Assembly: GCA_041672845.1 (NCBI GenBank)
Contig: JBAYYV010000003.1
Coordinates: forward strand, 238,089-302,088
Length of the DNA stretch: 64,000 nt
DNA from: JBAYDV01 sp041672845
GTDB taxonomy: Bacteria; Bacteroidota; Bacteroidia; Bacteroidales; UBA932
Direction of reading: 5' to 3'
Numbering within the stretch: the first letter of the stretch is position 1; each line of letters starts with the position of its first letter. This document shows, piece by piece, positions 9,098-18,286 of the stretch. A program made the translations under genes and the position numbers. The notes beneath the pieces are model-generated. The model had not been told where the DNA came from. It did no database searches and worked only from the letters and a program-made list of their open reading frames with translations.

Positions 9098-12000
9098 ATG
9101 TCAATGTTCAGAAATATAAATAATGTAGCGAAATACGAGAGTCGTATTTTGAAACGTTCTTGGTTTTTTAAGTTGTTTGCGGGGCTTGCTTTATTTATGC
9201 TCTTTGTGATTTTTTTGAGTATGTTTCTTACGCCTTTTGGTATTCAATCCTGGATGTTAAAGGCAGTTCCTTCTAATATTCCATATTTCATGATATTGTT
9301 TTTGAATATGATACAAGCTGTTATAGCTATTTTCTTATCATCTGAATTTCTTAAAAGGGATAAAAAATTAGATACTTCTGAGGTTTTTTATGTTAGTCCT
9401 CTTTCAAATGCTGAGTATGTAATAGGTAAGATATATGGGAATATTAGAGTATTCTTTTTTTTAAATGTATTGATAATCGGGCTTTCAGTAGTATTATCTA
9501 CTGTTTCTAGTGGAGTAACAATAGATATAGCATCATATTTTCTATATTTCTTACTTATCACTTTACCTACATTGATTTTTATATTAGGTCTATCAGCATT
9601 TATGATGTTGTTACTTAAAAATCAAGCTCTTACATTTGTTGTATTATTAGCCTATGTTTTCGTTACCATGTTTTATTTACAAAACAAATGTTTTTATTTG
9701 TTTGATTACATGGCTTACAAATTACCGCTTTTTAAATCGGGGATGATAGGTTTTACTAATCTATTTCAAATATTATTGCAGAGATCCATTTATGTGTTAT
9801 TAGGTCTTGCTTTTATTGATTTTACCATCGTTATGTTTGGTCGTTTAGCAAATGCTCGTCATTCTAAATATCCATGGTTAATTCTTGCTTTTATCTGTTT
9901 AATTTTAGCTATAGGTAGTAGTGTTAGATACTTACAAATAGAAAAAAATCCTTCGAAAATTCGTAAGATTTATACAAGCATTAATAATAATTATGTAGGT
10001 AAAAATTACATGCGGATAAATGATTATCAAATAGGAGTTAAAAAACAAGGAAAGAATATATTGGTGACAGCTAATATTCAAGGTATGGTAAATAAGAATG
10101 GTGATAATTTAATTTTTAATTTAAATCCTGGTCTGAAAGTAGATAATATTTCTTTGTCTGGTGACAATGGAAAAAAAGTAGAGGAAAATCTAAAATTCTC
10201 AAGGGATGAACAAATTTTAGCGGTTACACTTCCAAAAGAATATCTAGCTAATCAAGAAATTATGATTAAAATCACCTATTCTGGGATAATTAATGACATG
10301 TATTCTTATTTAGATGTAGCTGAAAAGAGTGTTATTAAAGAGTCTAGAGAAAATTTTGTAGCTATTCCTAAAAAATATGCTTTTCAAGAAAATAATTTCA
10401 TGTTGTTTATTCCTGAAATAGCGTGGTATCCACAAGCTGGTACCGGTTTTTCTAATACTGATCCTCAATGGCGCAAGAAGTTTTTCTGTGATTATTCTTT
10501 GGATGTAGATTTGTCTGATGCTACTAATTCTTGTCAATTAGTAGCAATATCTCAGGGTGTAGCTACTGATTCTTTAGGTGTTTATCATTTTCATAGTGAA
10601 GAACCTATGACTGGTATTAGTTTGGTGATAGGAGATTATATAGGTAAGAGTATTAATGTGGATTCTGTAAAGTATTCATATTATTATACCGGTGAGGATA
10701 AAGTTTTAACCCAATGTGTTCCTTTTCTTAATGATACTATTGGTGGTGTTATTAGGAACACATTAGCAGATATTGAAAGAGAAAATAATTTATCTTTTTC
10801 TTTTAAACGTCTTTCTATAGTAGAAGTTCCTGCTCAGTTTTCATATTATACTCATTCTTGGAAAGTTGGTCAAAACTGTCATCAGCCTGGTATGATTTTA
10901 ATTCCTGAAAAGGCTTGTTCTATGGATATGGATATTTCTCAATGGGCTAAACGTATAAAAAGATGGGGAGATGGTAGCAATTCTGGTATAATGACTGATA
11001 CTTTGGCTAATATTAAGGCTGTAGAAAGGAAATTAAAAATCTTTCGTAATCTGACTGTTAGACAGAATGATGCAAATATTAGTATTAATTTCGGTTCCAA
11101 TGGATCTAAGATAAAAATGAAAGATAATGCTTATTTTTTCTTTCCTCAGTTATATGATTTTAAATATAACTTATTTTCTGATGATTGGTCAATTATAAAC
11201 AAAGCTTGTGAACTTTATTTACAGAATAATACTGCTACTAATTCATGGATACGTAGGATAAATGGTATTTCCTTTAATGAAAAGGTTAATATAGCTCTTA
11301 AGCATAAGCGATTTAGTGAAGTATTAGGAGATACTACATATTTGGATATTAATAATCAATTGTTAAAACTGAAACTTCAAACATTATTGGCGTCAGCCGA
11401 AGCCAAAATGGGACAAAAGGTCGTTAAAGATACTATGCGATTCTTATTGGATAAGCATAGATTTAAAGATTATTCTTTCTTAGATATGTTGTCTTCTATA
11501 GATAAAATAGCTGGTACGGATACTAAGGGCGATTTTAAGAAATGGGATGAAATATCTCCAATGCCATATTATTATATTCCTAATCCTTATGTGATTAGAA
11601 CTAACGGTGATGATGGGGAACATTTTATAATACAACAGAAAATTTCAAATATTTCTGATGTTCTAGGTTATGTTAGGATTATTTATAAGATTCAATCTGA
11701 AGATTCAGATGATGATCGATTAAATCAAACTATTGCTATCAAGCCCCATCAAACTCTTTTAGTCCAATCTGTTTGGATAGATTCTCCTCTTTATGTTTCT
11801 ATTGATACTGGTATTTCTGAAAATTTGCCTTCTATTATTTCTAATCATATTAAAGATATGGAAAGGAGGGATGGTGACTGTAAAGAAATCAATGAGATTA
11901 AAAATATATCTTACAATAATGGTGAGTTAGAAAATGAGATCGTAGTAGATAATGAGGATTCTACTTTATTTTCTGTTTCTAAGCCTGAACTTACTGGGCT

Positions 12001-12439
12001 GTTCCCTAGATTAGTTAACAGATCTGTCAAATCTGAATATAAATATAAACCTTCTTTGTGGGGTGCACCTATTCAGTGGTTACTTACTACTGATGCTAAT
12101 TTCTTCGGTAAATATATTCGTTCTGCTTATATTATACATAAGGGTAATGGTAATTCTACTGCTACTTGGACTATTCCGCTTAAAGGAAAAGGTAGGTATG
12201 ATTTGTATTACTATTTATATAAACCTCAGTGGTCGTATAGTAGTAGAAAAGGTGAATATAAATTTGATATAATTTATGATGGTGAATGTGAGGAAGCTTA
12301 TCTGAATAATAGAAATGATTCTGGGTGGAATTTAGTAGGATCTTATTATTTCGAAGGTGATACTATGCAAATACGACTTTCTAATAAGTCCACCATATAT
12401 AAAATAGTGGCTGATGCTGTGAAATTAGTTAAGAAATAA
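9098..12439 (+). CDS. ABC-2 permease with M1-peptidase-like periplasmic domain and golvesin-type C-terminal domain
   Basis: 1113 residues. About 270 N-terminal residues hold six or more membrane spans of an ABC-2 permease. A large extracytoplasmic part follows (about 285-980), with the layout of the Bacteroidota ABC permease/M1 aminopeptidase family. I see no HExxH zinc motif, so peptidase activity is unlikely. The last 120 residues (about 990-1113) form a beta-rich domain with GRYDLYYYLYKP, a GWNLVGSYYF segment and an IVADAVKLV end, the pattern of golvesin C-terminal / xanthan-lyase-like carbohydrate-binding domains. The gene is 35 bases after its ATPase. The large external domain may dock with the adaptor or envelope glycans; that is inference. 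Confidence 0.8.
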   Translation: MSMFRNINNVAKYESRILKRSWFFKLFAGLALFMLFVIFLSMFLTPFGIQSWMLKAVPSNIPYFMILFLNMIQAVIAIFLSSEFLKRDKKLDTSEVFYVSPLSNAEYVIGKIYGNIRVFFFLNVLIIGLSVVLSTVSSGVTIDIASYFLYFLLITLPTLIFILGLSAFMMLLLKNQALTFVVLLAYVFVTMFYLQNKCFYLFDYMAYKLPLFKSGMIGFTNLFQILLQRSIYVLLGLAFIDFTIVMFGRLANARHSKYPWLILAFICLILAIGSSVRYLQIEKNPSKIRKIYTSINNNYVGKNYMRINDYQIGVKKQGKNILVTANIQGMVNKNGDNLIFNLNPGLKVDNISLSGDNGKKVEENLKFSRDEQILAVTLPKEYLANQEIMIKITYSGIINDMYSYLDVAEKSVIKESRENFVAIPKKYAFQENNFMLFIPEIAWYPQAGTGFSNTDPQWRKKFFCDYSLDVDLSDATNSCQLVAISQGVATDSLGVYHFHSEEPMTGISLVIGDYIGKSINVDSVKYSYYYTGEDKVLTQCVPFLNDTIGGVIRNTLADIERENNLSFSFKRLSIVEVPAQFSYYTHSWKVGQNCHQPGMILIPEKACSMDMDISQWAKRIKRWGDGSNSGIMTDTLANIKAVERKLKIFRNLTVRQNDANISINFGSNGSKIKMKDNAYFFFPQLYDFKYNLFSDDWSIINKACELYLQNNTATNSWIRRINGISFNEKVNIALKHKRFSEVLGDTTYLDINNQLLKLKLQTLLASAEAKMGQKVVKDTMRFLLDKHRFKDYSFLDMLSSIDKIAGTDTKGDFKKWDEISPMPYYYIPNPYVIRTNGDDGEHFIIQQKISNISDVLGYVRIIYKIQSEDSDDDRLNQTIAIKPHQTLLVQSVWIDSPLYVSIDTGISENLPSIISNHIKDMERRDGDCKEINEIKNISYNNGELENEIVVDNEDSTLFSVSKPELTGLFPRLVNRSVKSEYKYKPSLWGAPIQWLLTTDANFFGKYIRSAYIIHKGNGNSTATWTIPLKGKGRYDLYYYLYKPQWSYSSRKGEYKFDIIYDGECEEAYLNNRNDSGWNLVGSYYFEGDTMQIRLSNKSTIYKIVADAVKLVKK

Positions 12440-12547
12440 GAAACTAAGTTTTGAAAGATAGAATTAGTGATAATAAAAATAGATAATAGAAATAATTAAG
12501 AATATTTTAATGGATAATTTAATCGTAGTAAGCTAGAATATAATATT

Positions 12548-14116
12548 ATGAAACTGAATGTAAAATTTTTAACGCTGCTAGTTTGCGTTTCTTTCCTCTT
12601 TTCTTGTATAGGAGCTATAAGTGCTTCTGCCCAGATTCAGAGGAATAGTACTAAGAATATGAAGAATGATGAGGATATACCTCATCATCTAGGTAAGATT
12701 ACTATATTTCAGGCTATAGAAATAGCCCGTATTAATAGTCCTGTCCTTCAGAGTTCCTTTCTTAACTTAGAGAAGTATAAACAAATACTTATTGCTGAAA
12801 GAGCTTCTATGAAGTCTAAGTTTTCTTTAAATCTTAAGCCTATTTCTTATAGCAAGAATAGAGCATTTGATCAAAGACTTTCTCAGTGGTACACTAATGA
12901 ATCTTATTCTTCTGAGGGTACATTTCAAATGGTTCAGGCTATTCCTTGGACTAATGGTACTGTTTCAGTTATAGATAATTTTAAATGGAAATCAAATGAA
13001 TCTAATGTAGGCTCTAATATTAATAGTGATAAAGCTTATACTAATAATATTTATCTTCAGTTAAATCAACCATTGTTTACCTATAATACTAGGAAGATGA
13101 AATTGAAGGAGTTGGAATATGATTTAGAGAATGCAAACATAAGTTATGCACTTAAAAAATTATCTACTGAACAAAGTATTACTTCACAGTTTTATACTGT
13201 ATATATGGCTCAAGAGCAACTTGAAATAGCTAAAACTGAATATGAGAATTCTAAAAAGAGTTATGATATTATTAATGCTAAAGTTAATTCTGATCTTTCT
13301 GCAAAAGAGGAATTATTTCAAGCTGAACTAAATATGACTTCTGCTGAATCGTCTGTAGCTTCTACTGAAGTATCTTTAGAAAATGCAAAAGATAATTTGA
13401 AGAAGACTTTAGGTATAGATATTAAAGATGATTTTACTGTCATTTCTAATATTGATACTAAAAAAATAAATGTGGACTTGGAAAAGGCTACAGAACATGG
13501 TTTAGCTTCTCGATTAGAACTTAGACAAAGAGAAATTACTACTAGAAATTTAGAGTTTGAAATGATTCGTACTAAAGCTCTCAATGAATTTAAGGGTGAA
13601 ATTAATATGTCTGTCGGTATTACTGGTGATAATCCTAAGTTTTCTAATATGTATGAGAATCCTACTACTAGTCCGATGATAGCTATTTCTTTTTCTGTTC
13701 CTATTTTTGATTGGGGCGAAAAAAGAGCAAGAATTAAGGCTCAAGAAAAATCTATGGAAATTAATACTTTGGATACTAAAGTAGAGAGGATAGATATTCA
13801 ACTTAATATCAGAAAAACATGGAGAAATCTTGAGAACGATAAACGTCAAATAAATATTGCTAAGAAGAATATAGAAAATGCTCAGTTTACATATGATTTA
13901 AACTTGGTAAAATATAGAGAAGGAGATATTACTGGTATGCAGATGACACAGTTCCAGACTCAGCTTTCTAGTAAGAAAAAATCTTATACTCAATCTATTA
14001 TCGACTATAAACTTGAATTATTAAATATGAAAATTCTTTCTCTATATGATTTCGAGAATGATAAACCTATAGTTCCTATTATTAAATCAGAAAATACTAA
14101 TGAATATGAAAAATAA
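12548..14116 (+). CDS. TolC-family outer-membrane efflux protein
   Basis: 522 residues with a signal sequence (hydrophobic core about 8-25, Ala-rich cleavage region ending SASAQ near 35). Two long heptad-rich helical pairs (about 190-300 and 400-500) flank beta segments such as PMIAISFSVPIFDWG near 385, the duplicated OEP pattern of TolC channels. It forms the outer-membrane exit duct for the pumps encoded downstream. The stop lies inside the next gene (17-base overlap with the adaptor), so the two are translationally coupled. Confidence 0.92.
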   Translation: MKLNVKFLTLLVCVSFLFSCIGAISASAQIQRNSTKNMKNDEDIPHHLGKITIFQAIEIARINSPVLQSSFLNLEKYKQILIAERASMKSKFSLNLKPISYSKNRAFDQRLSQWYTNESYSSEGTFQMVQAIPWTNGTVSVIDNFKWKSNESNVGSNINSDKAYTNNIYLQLNQPLFTYNTRKMKLKELEYDLENANISYALKKLSTEQSITSQFYTVYMAQEQLEIAKTEYENSKKSYDIINAKVNSDLSAKEELFQAELNMTSAESSVASTEVSLENAKDNLKKTLGIDIKDDFTVISNIDTKKINVDLEKATEHGLASRLELRQREITTRNLEFEMIRTKALNEFKGEINMSVGITGDNPKFSNMYENPTTSPMIAISFSVPIFDWGEKRARIKAQEKSMEINTLDTKVERIDIQLNIRKTWRNLENDKRQINIAKKNIENAQFTYDLNLVKYREGDITGMQMTQFQTQLSSKKKSYTQSIIDYKLELLNMKILSLYDFENDKPIVPIIKSENTNEYEK

Positions 14117-15161
14117 AATATTAATTTTTTTAACGGCGGGAACTTTATTATTTACCGCATGCAATAACAGTCAAGTAAATGACAGTAATGATATTGCGAC
14201 TGTAGTTAGAGTACAGGAATTGGTGAAAGGTGATATTAGTCAGTTTGTAAACTCTTATGGCTCTGCTCAGCCTACTCAATCTGTAAATATCATATCTGAA
14301 ATATCTGGCAAGTATATCTTAGCAGTTAATCCTGAAACTTCTAAAAAGTTTAAATTGGGTGATAAAGTTAAAAAAGGTGATAAAATTATTCAATTAGTAA
14401 GTTCTGAATATGAAAATCAGATAGCTATCGATGCTAAGAAGTTAGATTATCAATTAGCTAAACAGAAAAGAGAAAAGATGAAATCTCTTTATGAAAAGGG
14501 GGGAGTTACTCTAAATGAAATGCGTCAGGCTGATGTATCTGTAACAAATGCTAAATATGCATATGCTAATGCTCAGTTAAGCATAGAAAAGATGTCCATA
14601 AAAGCTCCTTTTGATGGTTATATAACTGATCTTCCTTATTATACTGAAAATGTTCAAATAGCTACTGGATTATTATTGGTTCAGATTATGAATTATTCTA
14701 AACTTTATTTAGACTGTCAGCTCCCTGAAAGTGTTATAACTGAAGTAAAAAGAGGTCAGAAAGTAAATATTACTCATTATACTCTTAATAAAGATACTTT
14801 AATAGGTCATATCACAGAAATGTCTCCTGCTATTAATATTAAGACTAGAACATTCAAGACTAAGGTTATCATAGATAATATTTCTTTAAGATTCAAACCT
14901 GGAATGTTTGTTAAGGCTGATATTATGATTCAGACAGTTAATGATGCTATTATTATTCCTAAGGATGTGATTATTAAACATCACAATTCTAAATATGTAT
15001 ATATTACTCAAAAGAATGTAGCTAAAAGAAAGAAAATTTTTACAGGTGTAGAAACTGAAGATGAGTGTGAAATAGTTTCTGGTCTTGAGTTAGGAGATAA
15101 TCTTATCGTTGGAGGATTTGAAACATTGAAAGATAATTCAAAAGTTAAAATTAGACGCTGA
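14100..15161 (+). CDS. RND efflux periplasmic adaptor (membrane fusion lipoprotein)
   Basis: 353 residues. The N-terminus has a lipoprotein signal with lipobox LFTAC near residue 21, so it is anchored in the membrane by a lipidated Cys. Biotinyl-lipoyl half-motifs flank a helical hairpin (about 100-160), and a KAPFDGYIT segment near 165 closes the lipoyl domain. Beta-barrel and membrane-proximal domains follow (FKPGMFVKADI near 265). It links the RND pump to the TolC channel. An alternative in-frame ATG lies two codons later at 14106. It overlaps the TolC gene by 17 bases and the RND gene by one base (TGATG), which indicates coupled translation. Confidence 0.92.
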   Translation: MNMKNKILIFLTAGTLLFTACNNSQVNDSNDIATVVRVQELVKGDISQFVNSYGSAQPTQSVNIISEISGKYILAVNPETSKKFKLGDKVKKGDKIIQLVSSEYENQIAIDAKKLDYQLAKQKREKMKSLYEKGGVTLNEMRQADVSVTNAKYAYANAQLSIEKMSIKAPFDGYITDLPYYTENVQIATGLLLVQIMNYSKLYLDCQLPESVITEVKRGQKVNITHYTLNKDTLIGHITEMSPAINIKTRTFKTKVIIDNISLRFKPGMFVKADIMIQTVNDAIIIPKDVIIKHHNSKYVYITQKNVAKRKKIFTGVETEDECEIVSGLELGDNLIVGGFETLKDNSKVKIRR

Positions 15162-18100
15162 TGAAGAAAATAATTCGATCGGCAGTTAATAATCCTGTAA
15201 CAGTACTAATGGTTATATTGGCTGTAGTACTATTAGGTAAAATATCCTTTGATAGATTAGGTGTAGACCTATTGCCAGATATTGATAGTCCTAAATTATA
15301 TATTGAACTTACGGCTGCTAATAAACCTCCGGAAGAGATAGAAAAACAATATGTAGAGCAAATAGAAGCTGCAGCTGTTAGACAAAATAATGTTACTAGT
15401 GTTTCTTCTTCTATTCGTTCTGGTTCTGCTAAGATTACAGTAGATTATACTTGGTCTAAGGACATGAATGATGCTTATATAGATCTTCAGAAAGCCATTG
15501 ATCCTTTTTCAAAGGATCAAGATATTAGTGAATTAAAAATTACTCAACATGATGCTAATGCTGACCCGATAGCTTTAGTAGCTCTTACTCATGCTGATAT
15601 AAATGATATGGCTGAGCTTCGTAGAACTGCTGAGAATCAGATTAGAAATGAGCTGATTAGGGTAGATGGTGTCGCTGAGGTAGTTATTAATGGAGCTGAA
15701 TATAATTGCTTATATGTTAAAACTGATCCTTATAGAATGAAGGCTTTCGGTTTGGATGTAAGCTCTATAGCTTCGAAGATTACCACTTCAAATCAAGTAA
15801 TTTCTGGTGGCTCTGTTACTGATATGGGTCTGCAATATATAGTTAAGGGCAAAACTTCTTTATCGGATTTACAAGATTTTGAAAATTTAATCGTGGGGTT
15901 TATTAGTGATACCGGTTCTGTTAGATTAGCTGATGTAGCTGATGTTACTTTTCAAAATGATAAACCGGAGAATATCGTTAGATTAAATTCTAAGAGATGC
16001 ATAGGTTTATCTATTTATAAAGAACGTGCTTATAATACTGTTAAAGCTGTAAATGCTGTTAAAGACAAATTGGGAAAAGTGGAAAAATCGCTTCCTGGTT
16101 ATCATTTGCAAATGATTTCTAATCAAGGGGAATTTATCGAAAATTCTGTTAATGAAGTTAAATCTACTGCTATTATTGGTATTTTATTAGCTGTTCTTGT
16201 AATATTTTTCTTTTTGAGATCTGTCGGTACTACTCTAATCGTTTCTCTAACTATTCCTATTTCTATAGTGGCCACATTTAATCTAATGTATTTTGGTGGT
16301 CTTAACTTGAATGTTATGACGTTAGGAGGTTTAGCTTTAGGAGCTGGTATGCTGGTGGATAATTCCATAGTGGTGATAGAAAGTATATTTAGAAATAGAG
16401 AATCTGGATTATCGGCCAAAGATGCTGCCATAAATGGTACAGCTGAAGTAGCTGGTGCTGTTATAGCTTCTACTCTAACGACAATAGTGGTTTTCTTGCC
16501 TATAGTTTACCTACATGGTGCTTCTGGAGAATTATTTAAAGATGAAGCACTTACAGTGACTTTTTCTTTACTTTCTTCTCTTATCGTAGCTATATTTTTT
16601 ATACCTATGATATATAGTTTCATATTTAGAAAGGAAAATAGAATTAGTCGTTCTACTCAGTCTTCGTTGAATTCTGTTAGATTTAAGAATTATCCTAAGT
16701 TATTACATAAGGTATTAAATAAGAAATGGTGGGTAATAGCTGCTTCTTTTGCTGTTATTATTATGACAATAATGATTATGCCGCTAGTAGGTACAGAGTT
16801 TATGCCTAAGGTAGAGGGTAGAAATGTGACTGTATCTGTAAAATTAGCTGAAGGAACTGATTTAGAAAGAACTTCTAATACTGTAGCTTCTATTGAAAAT
16901 CAGATATATGAATTGCTTGGTGATTCTACACAGGTATATTCTCAAATAGGTAAAAGTACTACTAGTTCTGAAGTTTTAGAATCTGAAAATACAGCTGAAA
17001 TTAAAGTGGCTGTTCCTAAAGATTCTAAGATGTCATTACAAGTTTTCACTAGTACTTTGACTTCTATTTATGAGGATAACGAAAATATTGAATTAAATTT
17101 CAAACAAGATAATAATGTAGTTTCTACTTTATTCTCTGAAAGTTCTTCTCCCGTTATGGTAGAAATTAAAGGTGAGGATTTAGAGAAATTGGCTACTATT
17201 TCTAAGGTAGTTAAGAATAGAATGTTGAAAATATCTGATTTAGAAAATATTATTTCTTCTAGTGAAAATGGTGCCCCTGAAATAGCTGTTAATGTTAAGA
17301 GGGAGATGGCTGGTATAAATAATATAACATCTTCTGATATAGTTAATCAGCTAAAGAACTTTCTTATAGGTAAGAAATCTGGTAAATTTGAATCTAATGG
17401 TGAGATGAAAGATATAGTTATCAAATTGCCTGAAATGTCTTTGTCTGATTTATCTAAAGTTCCTATTGTGACTAGTGGTAAAACTTATTTATTAGAGGAG
17501 TTAGCTGATTTTGATTTTACTTTTGCTCCTAAAGAGATACTTAGAAAAAATCAACATAGAATTATTAATATTAGTGCTAATATGAAGAAGGGTACTTCTT
17601 TAGATAAAGTGGCTAAGAAAATAGAAGCCTCTATTTCTAATATTGATCTACCTAATAATTATTCTATTAGTGTGACAGGTGAGGAAGCTCTTAGAAAAAA
17701 AGCAATGTCTTCTTTAATGTTAGCTTTATTGTTATCTATTATCCTAGTTTATATGGTGCTTGCTTCTCAGTTTGAATCATTACTTCACCCTTTTACTATT
17801 TTGCTTACTATACCGTTTGCTTTATGTGGTGCTGTAGTATTGTTTCTATTACTTAATATGAATATAAATGTTATGGGAGTAATTGGAATTATCATGTTGG
17901 CTGGTATAGCTGTTAATGACTCTATCATTTTAGTAGATAGAATTAATCAGATTAAAAAGGATATGCCTCTTAAAGATGCTATAGTAGAGGCTGCTAGTCA
18001 GAGAATTAGACCTATATTAATGACTACTCTTACTACTATTTTAGCGTTAGTTCCGATGTGTATTAATTTCGGTGAGTCTTCATCTCTTCGTGCTCCTATG

Positions 18101-18283
18101 TCAGTAGCTGTGATAGGAGGTTTAATTACTTCTACTATTATGAGTTTGATTATAATTCCATGTTTCTATTTAGTTTTAGAGACTTTAAAGATGAAAGCTA
18201 ATAAGCACAGAAATTTAGAAGATAAAGATGTTAATTATGATGGCGAAGATGCCCCTAAAACCATTGACGCCAGTCAAAATTAA
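15161..18283 (+). CDS. RND efflux permease, AcrB/HAE-1-like
   Basis: 1040 residues, a normal length for an inner-membrane RND pump. The protein starts with the usual cytoplasmic helix and first span, followed by porter domains, six spans near 330-500, a second porter half and a second six-span block near 840-1010. The TM4 proton-relay segment reads GAGMLVDNSIVVIES near 400, so the second Asp of the AcrB Asp-Asp pair is Asn here, as in some non-proteobacterial members. The second half has GIAVNDSIILVDR near 920. It probably exports drugs or lipids out of the periplasm through the adjacent adaptor and TolC. The next gene begins 3 bases after the stop. Confidence 0.93.
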   Translation: MKKIIRSAVNNPVTVLMVILAVVLLGKISFDRLGVDLLPDIDSPKLYIELTAANKPPEEIEKQYVEQIEAAAVRQNNVTSVSSSIRSGSAKITVDYTWSKDMNDAYIDLQKAIDPFSKDQDISELKITQHDANADPIALVALTHADINDMAELRRTAENQIRNELIRVDGVAEVVINGAEYNCLYVKTDPYRMKAFGLDVSSIASKITTSNQVISGGSVTDMGLQYIVKGKTSLSDLQDFENLIVGFISDTGSVRLADVADVTFQNDKPENIVRLNSKRCIGLSIYKERAYNTVKAVNAVKDKLGKVEKSLPGYHLQMISNQGEFIENSVNEVKSTAIIGILLAVLVIFFFLRSVGTTLIVSLTIPISIVATFNLMYFGGLNLNVMTLGGLALGAGMLVDNSIVVIESIFRNRESGLSAKDAAINGTAEVAGAVIASTLTTIVVFLPIVYLHGASGELFKDEALTVTFSLLSSLIVAIFFIPMIYSFIFRKENRISRSTQSSLNSVRFKNYPKLLHKVLNKKWWVIAASFAVIIMTIMIMPLVGTEFMPKVEGRNVTVSVKLAEGTDLERTSNTVASIENQIYELLGDSTQVYSQIGKSTTSSEVLESENTAEIKVAVPKDSKMSLQVFTSTLTSIYEDNENIELNFKQDNNVVSTLFSESSSPVMVEIKGEDLEKLATISKVVKNRMLKISDLENIISSSENGAPEIAVNVKREMAGINNITSSDIVNQLKNFLIGKKSGKFESNGEMKDIVIKLPEMSLSDLSKVPIVTSGKTYLLEELADFDFTFAPKEILRKNQHRIINISANMKKGTSLDKVAKKIEASISNIDLPNNYSISVTGEEALRKKAMSSLMLALLLSIILVYMVLASQFESLLHPFTILLTIPFALCGAVVLFLLLNMNINVMGVIGIIMLAGIAVNDSIILVDRINQIKKDMPLKDAIVEAASQRIRPILMTTLTTILALVPMCINFGESSSLRAPMSVAVIGGLITSTIMSLIIIPCFYLVLETLKMKANKHRNLEDKDVNYDGEDAPKTIDASQN

Positions 18284-18286
18284 AAT

